From contig OZ244932.1 in the NCBI GenBank assembly GCA_965222205.1, positions 2,046,001 through 2,110,000 of the forward strand: 64,000 nucleotides of DNA. Direction: 5' to 3'. This document shows, piece by piece, positions 1 through 8,092 of this stretch. Origin of the DNA: RHLJ01 sp965222205 (GTDB lineage: Bacteria; Bacteroidota; Rhodothermia; Balneolales; Balneolaceae). The notes below the pieces were generated by a model. The model did no database searches, was not told the DNA's origin, and saw only the letters and a program-made list of their open reading frames with translations. A program made the translations under genes and the position numbers. Every line of letters begins with the position of its first letter. The first letter of the stretch is position 1.

Positions 1-1200
1 ATCAAAGAATAAGGGCTGACTTGTTTTCAGTTTAACACGACCTATCTCATTCAGCTCTAAATTCTTTGCATCTTCTCTACTTAGTGTATCTACATTGATT
101 CGATAGAGCAGATCTTCAACAAATACCTGTACCGTTCGGCTTGTATGCTGTAATATATATTGCTTACTGAGCCCCATTGCTTTTTCATTCATCCAGCAAA
201 GATATGCTTCAAAATCATTCCGTACTGTAGGAACATTATTCTTACGAACGATCATATCACCACGGCTGATATCGATTTCATCTTCCATGGTAAGGGTGAT
301 TGAATCACCTGCAAAAGCTGTTTCGAGATTTCCGTCCCGGGTCACAATTTCTTTTACTTTTGTGGTAAGACCTGAGGGTAACACTTTTACTTCATCTCCG
401 GGGCGAATTCGACCTGATGCTACCTGCCCAGAAAACCCTCGAAACGTTCTATTAGGACGAATTACATATTGAACCGGAAGCCTGAAGTCGACTACATTTT
501 CTCCCGCATCTACTTTTACACTCTCAAGGTGATGGAGTAAAGTAGATCCTTTATACCAATGCGTGTTTTCGCTTTTATCTACTACATTATCTCCTTTTAA
601 GGCGGAGATAGGAATAAAAGTGATGTCGTTTACATCAAGTTTATGCGCAAACTCATGAAAATCATCTACAATATCATCGAATACCTTTTCATCATAATCT
701 ACAAGATCCATTTTATTTACAGCTACCACTAAATGTGGAATTCTTAAAAGTGATGAAATAAATGCATGTCTCCGAGATTGAGTTAGAAGTCCTTTGGAGG
801 CATCTACCAAAATAATTGCTAAATCGGCAGTTGAAGCACCCGTGACCATATTTCGGGTGTACTGTGTATGTCCCGGAGTATCCGCTATAATGAACTTTCT
901 TTTTGGGGTAGCAAAGTATCGGTAAGCAACATCGATCGTAATCTTTTGCTCTCTTTCTGCCTGAAGACCATCAGTCAAAAGAGCCAGATTAACTTCTTCT
1001 TCCCCGCTACTCTTACTGGTTTTTTCGATGGCTTCCATCTGATCTTCAAAAATGGATTTTGAGTCATAAAGTAAGCGGCCAATTAGTGTACTTTTCCCAT
1101 CATCCACACTTCCTGCTGTTGTAAACCTGAGCAAGTCCATGTCGAGGTACTTATTCTCTTCGTAATCCTTAGTTTTTATTTGAACTTTATTTGAACTCAT
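1..1200 (-). CDS. cysN: sulfate adenylyltransferase subunit 1 (CysN), 3' end beyond window
   Basis: GTPase subunit of ATP sulfurylase, which with CysD activates sulfate to adenosine 5'-phosphosulfate in the cytoplasm. The 400 codons visible (ATG at 1200) start MSSNKVQIKTKDYEENKYLD and carry the P-loop GSVDDGKST (residues 30-38), DTPGH (107-111) and NKMD (162-165) of translation-factor-type GTPases, followed by the start of the EF-Tu domain-2-like region (RGFSGQVASGRIRPGDEV). The gene runs off the left edge, so it cannot be decided whether a CysC (APS kinase) domain is fused behind it. It is last in the visible operon; unusually, an FHB gene separates it from cysD. Only 2 nt lie between its start codon and the heptad inverted-repeat arm, so no Shine-Dalgarno is available outside the repeat. 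Confidence 0.97.
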   Translation of the reverse strand, partial: MSSNKVQIKTKDYEENKYLDMDLLRFTTAGSVDDGKSTLIGRLLYDSKSIFEDQMEAIEKTSKSSGEEEVNLALLTDGLQAEREQKITIDVAYRYFATPKRKFIIADTPGHTQYTRNMVTGASTADLAIILVDASKGLLTQSRRHAFISSLLRIPHLVVAVNKMDLVDYDEKVFDDIVDDFHEFAHKLDVNDITFIPISALKGDNVVDKSENTHWYKGSTLLHHLESVKVDAGENVVDFRLPVQYVIRPNRTFRGFSGQVASGRIRPGDEVKVLPSGLTTKVKEIVTRDGNLETAFAGDSITLTMEDEIDISRGDMIVRKNNVPTVRNDFEAYLCWMNEKAMGLSKQYILQHTSRTVQVFVEDLLYRINVDTLSREDAKNLELNEIGRVKLKTSQPLFFD

Positions 1201-1202
1201 AA

Positions 1203-1660
1203 TAGTTCTTAGTGATTAATTATTAGTGTTTAGTTGGCTTGTTTTCACGATAGAGGTGAGTAGCTTTACAAGCTCTAAGCACTTTTCGTATTCTTTACTA
1301 ATATTAATATTAATAGAATTACTTTCGTCTATTAACCTTAACCAGAACAATGATTCCCGAGCTTCTTTAGATGCAATACTCATCTTATGAATAAAATCTT
1401 TCTTCGAAATTGCAGCGCCAGCTTCATTTACATTTGCACCTACTGAAGTACCTGACCTTATTATCTGTCTGGATATATCAAATAGTTTTATTTCATTAAG
1501 TTTTTGATGTAATTCAATAACCATTAACGCAAATTCAAAACTCTTTTTATAAATCGGACCTTCATTTTTCATAGTATTTAACTTAGTTTTTGTTTATAAG
1601 TAAGACCTATTCTAAAGGAACTCCTTACACTATAAACTCATAACTAAGCACTCAAAACTA
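1203..1660. repeat. heptad-phased inverted repeat enclosing an FHB gene
   Basis: Two 32-nt arms, 1203-1234 and 1629-1660, are inverted copies of each other (25 of 32 positions pair). In the left arm the word AGT (one AAT) recurs at arm positions 2, 9, 16, 23 and 30, exactly every 7 nt, and the right arm follows the same beat in complement. The element fills the cysD-cysN spacer completely: its right end coincides with the cysD stop codon (1658-1660) and its left end is 2 nt from the cysN start. The loop of about 394 nt holds the FHB gene, whose last six sense codons lie inside the left arm. Same design as 62710-63131 and, without a gene, as the spacers at 13.35-17.53 kb. Function unknown. Confidence 0.8.
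1216..1572 (-). CDS. four-helix bundle protein (23S rRNA intervening-sequence protein family)
   Basis: A 118-residue all-helical protein with the family core SGTSVGANVNEAGAA (about residues 41-55) and KEARESLFWLRLI (about 68-80), as in PF05635/TIGR02436. Members are known as ORFs in 23S rRNA intervening sequences and as relatives of the Avd accessory proteins of diversity-generating retroelements; a biochemical role is not settled. It sits between cysD and cysN, where no such gene is normally found, inside the heptad inverted repeat at 1203-1660. Its C-terminal residues QLNTNN are encoded by the repeat arm. No clear ribosome-binding site precedes the ATG. A second, diverged member lies at 62740-63084. 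Family call is secure; function is not. Confidence 0.88.
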   Translation of the reverse strand: MKNEGPIYKKSFEFALMVIELHQKLNEIKLFDISRQIIRSGTSVGANVNEAGAAISKKDFIHKMSIASKEARESLFWLRLIDESNSININISKEYEKCLELVKLLTSIVKTSQLNTNN

Positions 1661-2566
1661 GAAGTACCCCTGTTTCTTGCGGTCTTCCATTGCAGTTTCG
1701 CTTCTTTTGTCATCATGACGGGTTCCACGTTCAGTCTCTCTGGCTGAAGCCACTTCCTGAATAATATCCTCTAAACTGGAAGCTCCTGATTCTACTGCCC
1801 CAGTACAGGTAGCGTCTCCAATAGTTCTGAAACGAACCGTTCTGGTTTCAATCTCTTCTTCATCCATTTTATTAACGAATTCAGTATCCGCTAACCAAAC
1901 TCCACGACGATTAAAAACCTTACGTTCATGGGCAAAATAAATGGATGGAATATCAATTTCTTCCTGTGCGATATATTGCCAAACATCCATTTCTGTCCAA
2001 TTGCTAATAGGAAACACCCGGAAATTCTCCCCCGGCTTTTTCCTTCCATTGAATAGATTCCAAAGCTCGGGTCGTTGGTTTTTAGGATCCCATTGGCCGA
2101 ATACATCGCGATGAGAGAAAAAACGTTCTTTAGCACGAGCTTTTTCTTCATCTCTTCTCCCCCCTCCTAATGCCGCATCAATTTGATGTTTTTTCAAAGT
2201 ATCAAGTAATGTAACTGTTTGGAGAGCATTTCTTGATGCATCAGGTCCTGTCTCTTCTTCAACACGGCCTTCATCAATTGAATCTTGCACCGATCCTATG
2301 ATTAACTCTACTCCATATTTCTCAACAAGGCGGTCTCTAAATTCAATGGTCTCTGGAAAATTATGCCCGGTATCAACATGCATCAATGGAAAAGGAACCT
2401 TCCCCGGATAAAATGCTTTTAAAGCCAAATGGAACATAACAATGGAATCCTTTCCACCTGAAAAAAGTAGTACCGGGCGATCGAACTGCGCCGCTACCTC
2501 CCTCATAATATAGATTCCCTCATCTTCGAGTTGTTTTAAATGAGAATGAGATTTTAATGCTGTCAT
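1658..2566 (-). CDS. cysD: sulfate adenylyltransferase subunit 2 (CysD)
   Basis: ATP-binding subunit of the CysDN ATP sulfurylase. The 302 residues match the usual length. The N-type ATP pyrophosphatase PP-loop SGGKDS is at residues 36-41, and the PAPS-reductase/CysD fold is supported by HVDTGHNFPET and the C-terminal RTVRFRTIGDATCTGAVES, typical of CysD. It starts 1 nt after the cysQ stop codon, so the two are surely co-transcribed. Its stop codon is embedded in the outer end of the heptad inverted-repeat arm (1629-1660). Cytoplasmic. Confidence 0.98.
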   Translation of the reverse strand: MTALKSHSHLKQLEDEGIYIMREVAAQFDRPVLLFSGGKDSIVMFHLALKAFYPGKVPFPLMHVDTGHNFPETIEFRDRLVEKYGVELIIGSVQDSIDEGRVEEETGPDASRNALQTVTLLDTLKKHQIDAALGGGRRDEEKARAKERFFSHRDVFGQWDPKNQRPELWNLFNGRKKPGENFRVFPISNWTEMDVWQYIAQEEIDIPSIYFAHERKVFNRRGVWLADTEFVNKMDEEEIETRTVRFRTIGDATCTGAVESGASSLEDIIQEVASARETERGTRHDDKRSETAMEDRKKQGYF

Positions 2567-2567
2567 T

Positions 2568-3341
2568 TTATAAGGCTTCTGCGTCTATAAATTCGTTGCT
2601 TCCTATCACAAAATAAGGATTTAATAGGTTTTCTTTGTTGTAGATTAAAGGAGAGTATTTTTCGCCCGAGGCAGTAGAATAGCGATATACTGCATCTGCT
2701 GCTGCTGTATCCCATTCCATTGTTGGACCAAGTCGGGGATAAATATCTGCCTTTCCTTCGGCTACTAAACAAAACTTAATTGAACTCCCTGAAGGCACTT
2801 CTTCTATTACAGTGATACCAATCCTTTCCAATTTTTCTACAGTTGTGCCATCTCCATGTGATCTACTTACCACAATACGAGCTCTGCCGGTCTTTTTAAA
2901 TTCTGGAGTTTCAAGCTTGATGAAACTATTATCCTTAAGCTGTTTGAAAGAACCACTTTCTTTTTCTCCGTAGTAGGTAATTCCTTTTACGGGTACATAT
3001 ACAACACCAAGTGTTGGTTTACCATTTTCAATCAAAGCAATATTTACAGTGAATTCTCCATTTTTTTTTATGAATTCTTTTGTACCGTCTAATGGATCTA
3101 CCAACCATAATTTATTCCAACTCTTTCTTACACTATAATCGGGAACCCCCGATTCTTCAGAAATTATTGGGATTTCAGGGGTTAACTCTTTTAAACCATC
3201 AACAATAACATGATGGGCTGCCATATCTGCTTTCGTGAGTGGAGAGCTATCTTCTTTTTGACTCACTTCTATTTCTTTATTATAAAATTCAAGAATCTCA
3301 TCCCCTGCCCTTTTTGCTAACTCAATGATCTTATTCAGCAT
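2568..3341 (-). CDS. cysQ: 3'(2'),5'-bisphosphate nucleotidase CysQ
   Basis: Hydrolyses 3'-phosphoadenosine 5'-phosphate (and PAPS) to AMP (APS), preventing build-up of the toxic by-product of sulfate assimilation. The 257 residues belong to the inositol-monophosphatase superfamily: SPLTKADMAAHHVI at about 33-46, ISEESG (metal-binding Glu) at about 60-65, WLVDPLDGTKEFI (metal site DPLDGT) at about 79-91 and the C-terminal MEWDTAAADAV. Lies 12 nt downstream of the SLC13 permease and 1 nt upstream of cysD, in the sulfate operon. Confidence 0.95.
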   Translation of the reverse strand: MLNKIIELAKRAGDEILEFYNKEIEVSQKEDSSPLTKADMAAHHVIVDGLKELTPEIPIISEESGVPDYSVRKSWNKLWLVDPLDGTKEFIKKNGEFTVNIALIENGKPTLGVVYVPVKGITYYGEKESGSFKQLKDNSFIKLETPEFKKTGRARIVVSRSHGDGTTVEKLERIGITVIEEVPSGSSIKFCLVAEGKADIYPRLGPTMEWDTAAADAVYRYSTASGEKYSPLIYNKENLLNPYFVIGSNEFIDAEAL

Positions 3342-3353
3342 GAAAAATATTTA

Positions 3354-5123
3354 TCAAAAACTCCAAATTTTAGGAACTAAAAATACGGTTAATGCGGCCA
3401 CGATCAAATTTAGTGGAAGCCCTATTTTGATATAATCAGTATACCTGTAACTGCCCGGACCGTAAATCATGAGATTTGTTTGATAACCGACCGGGGTTGA
3501 AAAACTTGCTGAAGCAGCCATAATGATAACGATGGCAAAAGGGATAAAATCCACTCCTATTGATTGAGCTATTGAAAGCGCTATTGGGAAAACCAACACA
3601 GCCGCTGCGTTGTTAGTTATCAATTCTGTAAGTATCCAGGTTATGAAATAAGTTATTATTAAAGCGGTGACTGGATTAGAGCTTGCATAAAAAAGCATAT
3701 TTATCGCCAAATATTCAGCTACTCCTGTTGAAGCTAAAGCGCTCCCGATTCCTAGTGAAGATGCGATAGCAATAAGTACCCGCCAATCTATCGTCTCAAT
3801 CCCTGCAGAATAGCGTATTGCTTTAGTTAAAATCATTACTGCTCCAGCGAGAAATGCTGCTTGAAGCATAGAAAGCATTCCAAATCCAGCTAATAAAACC
3901 ATCCCAAAAAGTATAGATAATGCTATTCCGGATTTCTCATAATTCGTAGATTGCACATCTTCAATAGGACTAATTAAATAAAAATCGTTGGAATTTCTGT
4001 AGCGTCTTTGAAATGGTTTTCGGGTTTCCAGTAAAAGAGTATCACCGGTTTTTAGTGTGATATCTCCAATTTTTTCTTTTACTCGTTCTCCACTCCGGGA
4101 AACAGCAAGAACTACCGCATTATAGCGGTCTCTAAATTTACCTTCTTTAATAGTTCTTCCTTTTAATGGGTTTGAATTCGAAACAACTGCTTCAACCAAA
4201 ATACGGTCTGTTTTTGGAGTATCGAGTTTAAATACCTGATTTGTTGCTGGAACAAGCCCCTGAGTACTCTGCAAATCTACGATAGAATCAACAATACCGG
4301 CAAAAATTAAGCGATCTCCTTCTCTTAATCTTTGATCAGGTCCTACTGCAGGCAGTACCGCATTATCCCGATATATTTCCACTAAGAATAAGCCCGGCAA
4401 CTGTCTTAAACCAGCATTCTGAATAGTTTGTCTGGCTAATGGACTCCCTTCAGGAACCATCATCTCGATAGTATATTCTCTGGGGTCTTTGAAACTTTCG
4501 AAAGCTTCTCCTCTGGATGGAAGGAGCTTATCACCAAATAGAAAAAGGTATATGAATCCTGCTATTGCGCATGGAATACCAATCCAGGCAGGTTCAAATA
4601 AACCTAATGCTCTTGTGCTTCCTTCTTCAATCAGTAGTCCATTTAGTATGAGGTTTGTACTCGTGCCTATTAGCGTACACGTTCCTCCCAATATTGCCGC
4701 ATAACTTAGCGGAATGAGTATCTTCGAAACAGGAATTCTGGTTCGCTTACTCCAATGCTCAAGCGCTGGAATAAAAGAAGCAACAATAGGTGTATTATTA
4801 AGGAAAGCACTCATCACCATTACTGGCATCATAATACGAGTTTGAGCACCACGAACCGTTTTTGTATCTCCCATCACTTTTTGTGTGATATATCGGATGG
4901 CGCCCGTTTCCTTGAGTCCAGCAGCTACAACATATAATGCGCCTACAGTTAGCATACCTTCATTAGAAAAGCCAGAAAGAGCTGCTTCCGGAGCAACAAT
5001 TCCTGAAATCAGTAGAATAGCTAATCCAGCAAGTAGCACCATGTCTACGGAAAGGTTTGTGGTGATGAGCAGGACCAAACATCCAACTATTACACCAACT
5101 ACAGACCAGCCTTCTATCGTCAT
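3354..5123 (-). CDS. SLC13 (DASS)-family permease with two TrkA-C domains, probable sulfate transporter
   Basis: A 589-residue inner-membrane permease. Membrane segments at the N-terminus include the family motif SAFLNNTPIVASFIPALEHW; two RCK/TrkA-C domains follow (about residues 215-295 and 308-385, each with the PLxGRTI/REGDRLIF type sequence); the second membrane half has TNNAAAVLVFPIALS and TPVGYQTNLMIYGPGSY. This layout is typical of bacterial SLC13 carriers placed next to cysteine biosynthesis genes. Being first in the cysQ-cysD-cysN operon makes sulfate the most likely substrate, by context. A dicarboxylate or other anion cannot be excluded from sequence alone. Confidence 0.9.
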   Translation of the reverse strand: MTIEGWSVVGVIVGCLVLLITTNLSVDMVLLAGLAILLISGIVAPEAALSGFSNEGMLTVGALYVVAAGLKETGAIRYITQKVMGDTKTVRGAQTRIMMPVMVMSAFLNNTPIVASFIPALEHWSKRTRIPVSKILIPLSYAAILGGTCTLIGTSTNLILNGLLIEEGSTRALGLFEPAWIGIPCAIAGFIYLFLFGDKLLPSRGEAFESFKDPREYTIEMMVPEGSPLARQTIQNAGLRQLPGLFLVEIYRDNAVLPAVGPDQRLREGDRLIFAGIVDSIVDLQSTQGLVPATNQVFKLDTPKTDRILVEAVVSNSNPLKGRTIKEGKFRDRYNAVVLAVSRSGERVKEKIGDITLKTGDTLLLETRKPFQRRYRNSNDFYLISPIEDVQSTNYEKSGIALSILFGMVLLAGFGMLSMLQAAFLAGAVMILTKAIRYSAGIETIDWRVLIAIASSLGIGSALASTGVAEYLAINMLFYASSNPVTALIITYFITWILTELITNNAAAVLVFPIALSIAQSIGVDFIPFAIVIIMAASASFSTPVGYQTNLMIYGPGSYRYTDYIKIGLPLNLIVAALTVFLVPKIWSF

Positions 5124-5217
5124 AAAGAGTGTTTTAAATTTGGCTGAATATAGTGATTAGTTTTGAGTATACCTTTGGATTAGCCTTTCAAGGAACAAAC
5201 CGTTACAGAACTACAAA

Positions 5218-7944
5218 TCAAAGACGATCAACTAATACAATTATAGTTAAAGTAGCTGATAAAATACTTATTGTCTCGCTGAAAATTTCTCTGAAACTTG
5301 GCTTTTCTGATGAAGGTTTTGGTTCTTCATAGATCACTCGTATCACCGCCCCATCCTCTACTTCTGGATTTTGCTTAAAGAGTCCTTTTCGTCTAACACG
5401 ATAAGTTGCTCCATTTGCCTGAGTAAGCTGAACATACTTATAGCTATTAGCCTGGAGCCCCCCTGCGCGATCTAAATAATACTCTATTTTAGCGCCGGGT
5501 TCGTGCTTGATAAAACCATCTAAACCTACATTTCCGGTAACCAGAACCACATTTGGATCTTTTGGAACATAAATTGAGTCCCCTCCTTGTACAAGCACAT
5601 CAGCTCTTTGGTTACCATTAATTATCTTATCTAATTCCATTACTACATTGAGACTATCTCTTACTAGCCTTGCTCCTTTAGCATAACCTTCTAAAGTTAA
5701 CCCCCCTGCTCTATTAATGAAGTTGGATAGTTTTTCATTTTCACTCAGTAGGGTATATGTACCCGGAAACCTTACTTCTCCGGAAATAGTCACCGTTTCC
5801 TGATTATTGAATAATGGATTGGGTCGAATATAAACCCGATCCCTGTGTTGCAGTTCGAATTGTTCTGCTCGGTCTAACAAATCCCAAAATATATCATTTG
5901 AGTAGAACACATATTTCTCAGACTCATCCTCAAGTAATTCAAAAGTGAGTTTTTTTGCTTTTTCTGATTGTGATTCGGGTCTTTCAGTTCTTGTTATTTC
6001 AACCTCACCCAGATATGCATCTTCACTGAATCCCATTGCGTTCATAATTAAATCTTCAAGAGTCATATTCTCATTGAAGTTGTAACGACCAGGTGATTTC
6101 ACTGCGCCGGATATGACCACATATTTATCTGTGATAAGCTGAACTGTATTCTCATACACCTTAATCTGGTCAAAGGGTTGCATGATTTCTAACCCAAACC
6201 CTTCCTCATTCAATGCTTCTTCCAGATTGAAGCTTATGATATTTGTAGTTCTTCCATCTTCGTTTCTCCTTACCAAATCGGCACGAGTTAATAAAACCCT
6301 TTTTCGATATTCCGGATCAAACAAACCGCCTGACTTGAATAAAACATCGAATACCCTCAAACTATCACGCCAACGATATTCGGTCGGATTACGAACTGCA
6401 CCATTAATTGAAACGGTCGAATTTTGCTCAATTTCTAATCTAGAATAAATCTTAAATCGATCACGTTTCCGAAGTACGAGATTTTGGGATGGATCATCAT
6501 TCATTACAGATCTAAGATCTAAAGAAATAAACGTTTGAGTAGAGTCTTCATTAGTTCTGATGATCTCAGCTTTTTGAAGAAATGCATCTCCTGTTAAACT
6601 ATCTGCCGCAAGAACTAAATCTCTGATTGTTCTTAGTGTATCGGATAGCTGATACACTCCAGGTTGATCCACTGCTCCTTCTATCCTTACGATATTGTCC
6701 AATACATCAGTAATGCTAAAGATTGTGACCTTATCTCCATCCTGAAGGTAAAACTCTTCGTTTCCAGAAATTATTTCTCTCAGTGAATTATCTAAAACTT
6801 CTCTTGCATCACTAGGGTCATTTCTTTCTTCGAAGGGAATAATTCTTCGAATCTGAAACCTATCCGAATATGCCTCTGGCTTTAAACCACCTGCAAATTC
6901 AATTATTTCCTTAACTCCTTCACCTTGCTTTAGTTCAAAAATTGCGGGTCTTCGAACCGGGCCTGTAATAGAAACTTCGCTCTTTCTTGGAGGTATAAAT
7001 ATGCGATCATTATTTAATAAAGGAACTGAAGTTGGATCAATTCCTCTGAGTAATAAATCATATAAATCTACTGAGGCAATTTCTTTTCCATCTCGTATAA
7101 TCCTTATATCTCTCAATGATCCATCCACGGTTGGACCACCAACACCATAAAGCACATTAAAAATGGATGCATTACTTGTGAATGTGTACCCTCCAGGGTT
7201 TTTAACTTCCCCTAATACAAACACCCTAATTGGTTTAAACCTTGTTACCGTAAGATCCATAAAAATGGTAGGTGGGTCTTTAACCAAACCGGAATAGCTT
7301 TTTGATAGCGTAACTTTTAAAGATTCTCTTAAAGTTTTCAGACTCTGACCTGCAAGTGTTACTAACCCAATATTAGGAATGAACGATCTTCCTTCCGCAT
7401 CTACTGACATATCGTATTGAAATTCAGTAGCTCCCCAGATTGTAAGCCTCAACTCATCGTCCGGACCGATAACATACCCTTCATCAACTGGCCCATTTGT
7501 ACCTGGTTTAAAGGCATCAGGAGTATCAGCAAAAATTTGATATCCAAAGTAGGGTAAACCACTTTTTTCGGGAGTACTGGGTCTGGGACCTTCCTGAGGA
7601 ATATTCATGGGTTCTTCAGATTCCTGAATCTGATCTGAAGTAACTGACTGACCTGTTAAGTCGGTGACATTAGCATCTGATACTGAAGTATCTGGGTTCT
7701 GTAACTGTCTTAATTGAATAAGGTATTGTTGAATCTGAGCTTCCGGTACCCCATTATTTCTGGCAAATCTCGCTAATTCGTCTGGATTATTCGGATCAAC
7801 TCCTGATTGCCTGGCTAATCTTTGAGCCTGCTCAAATGTCAAACCTCTTCTGGCTAGTTCCTGATCAATAGTCTGCCCGTAAGCTTCGGGAGAGATAAAA
7901 CTTCCTAAAATCAATACTAATAATAGCACCCAACTAATTTTCAA
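5218..7944 (-). CDS. SLBB-repeat polysaccharide export protein (Wza-like)
   Basis: A 908-residue secreted/outer-membrane protein with signal peptide at 1-23. A polysaccharide-export domain (about 150-235, starting GYVIGPDDELRLTIWGA) is followed by seven SLBB-type repeats, each opening with a V-x-GxVxxPGxY-like strand: VLGEVKNPGGY, ITGPVRRPAIF, IEGAVDQPGVY, INGAVRNPTEY, ISGAVKSPGRY, ISGEVRFPGTY, VTGNVGLDGFI. A C-terminal hydrophobic segment (SILSATLTIIVLVDRL) may span the outer membrane as the Wza C-terminal helix does. Such proteins build the outer-membrane channel for capsule or exopolysaccharide. No glycosyltransferase, Wzc kinase or flippase gene is adjacent, so its partners must be elsewhere. 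Confidence 0.9.
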   Translation of the reverse strand: MKISWVLLLVLILGSFISPEAYGQTIDQELARRGLTFEQAQRLARQSGVDPNNPDELARFARNNGVPEAQIQQYLIQLRQLQNPDTSVSDANVTDLTGQSVTSDQIQESEEPMNIPQEGPRPSTPEKSGLPYFGYQIFADTPDAFKPGTNGPVDEGYVIGPDDELRLTIWGATEFQYDMSVDAEGRSFIPNIGLVTLAGQSLKTLRESLKVTLSKSYSGLVKDPPTIFMDLTVTRFKPIRVFVLGEVKNPGGYTFTSNASIFNVLYGVGGPTVDGSLRDIRIIRDGKEIASVDLYDLLLRGIDPTSVPLLNNDRIFIPPRKSEVSITGPVRRPAIFELKQGEGVKEIIEFAGGLKPEAYSDRFQIRRIIPFEERNDPSDAREVLDNSLREIISGNEEFYLQDGDKVTIFSITDVLDNIVRIEGAVDQPGVYQLSDTLRTIRDLVLAADSLTGDAFLQKAEIIRTNEDSTQTFISLDLRSVMNDDPSQNLVLRKRDRFKIYSRLEIEQNSTVSINGAVRNPTEYRWRDSLRVFDVLFKSGGLFDPEYRKRVLLTRADLVRRNEDGRTTNIISFNLEEALNEEGFGLEIMQPFDQIKVYENTVQLITDKYVVISGAVKSPGRYNFNENMTLEDLIMNAMGFSEDAYLGEVEITRTERPESQSEKAKKLTFELLEDESEKYVFYSNDIFWDLLDRAEQFELQHRDRVYIRPNPLFNNQETVTISGEVRFPGTYTLLSENEKLSNFINRAGGLTLEGYAKGARLVRDSLNVVMELDKIINGNQRADVLVQGGDSIYVPKDPNVVLVTGNVGLDGFIKHEPGAKIEYYLDRAGGLQANSYKYVQLTQANGATYRVRRKGLFKQNPEVEDGAVIRVIYEEPKPSSEKPSFREIFSETISILSATLTIIVLVDRL

Positions 7945-8092
7945 ACTTCTATATTTTTAGATGTGATAAAATATTATACCCTATTAACTCACTAAAATAT
8001 GCTTAATAAAGAAATCATCAAATTTGTATGTAAAAAAATTATACAAAATTAATATTCTGGATATTAGTAGAATTCGAATCTTCAAAAAAAAT

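Noticed and set aside
1216..1572. Reading the FHB genes as part of a diversity-generating retroelement (Avd) or of a true 23S rRNA intervening sequence
   Set aside because: No reverse transcriptase, template/variable repeat pair or rRNA gene is in the window; only the protein family and the hairpin layout are shared.
5124..5217. Possible further heptad element in the spacer between the SLBB gene and the SLC13 permease (words such as AGTGATTAGTTTTGAGT)
   Set aside because: One side shows an approximate 7-nt beat, but the inverted arm pairs poorly (under half without gaps). It may be a decayed copy; not enough to call.
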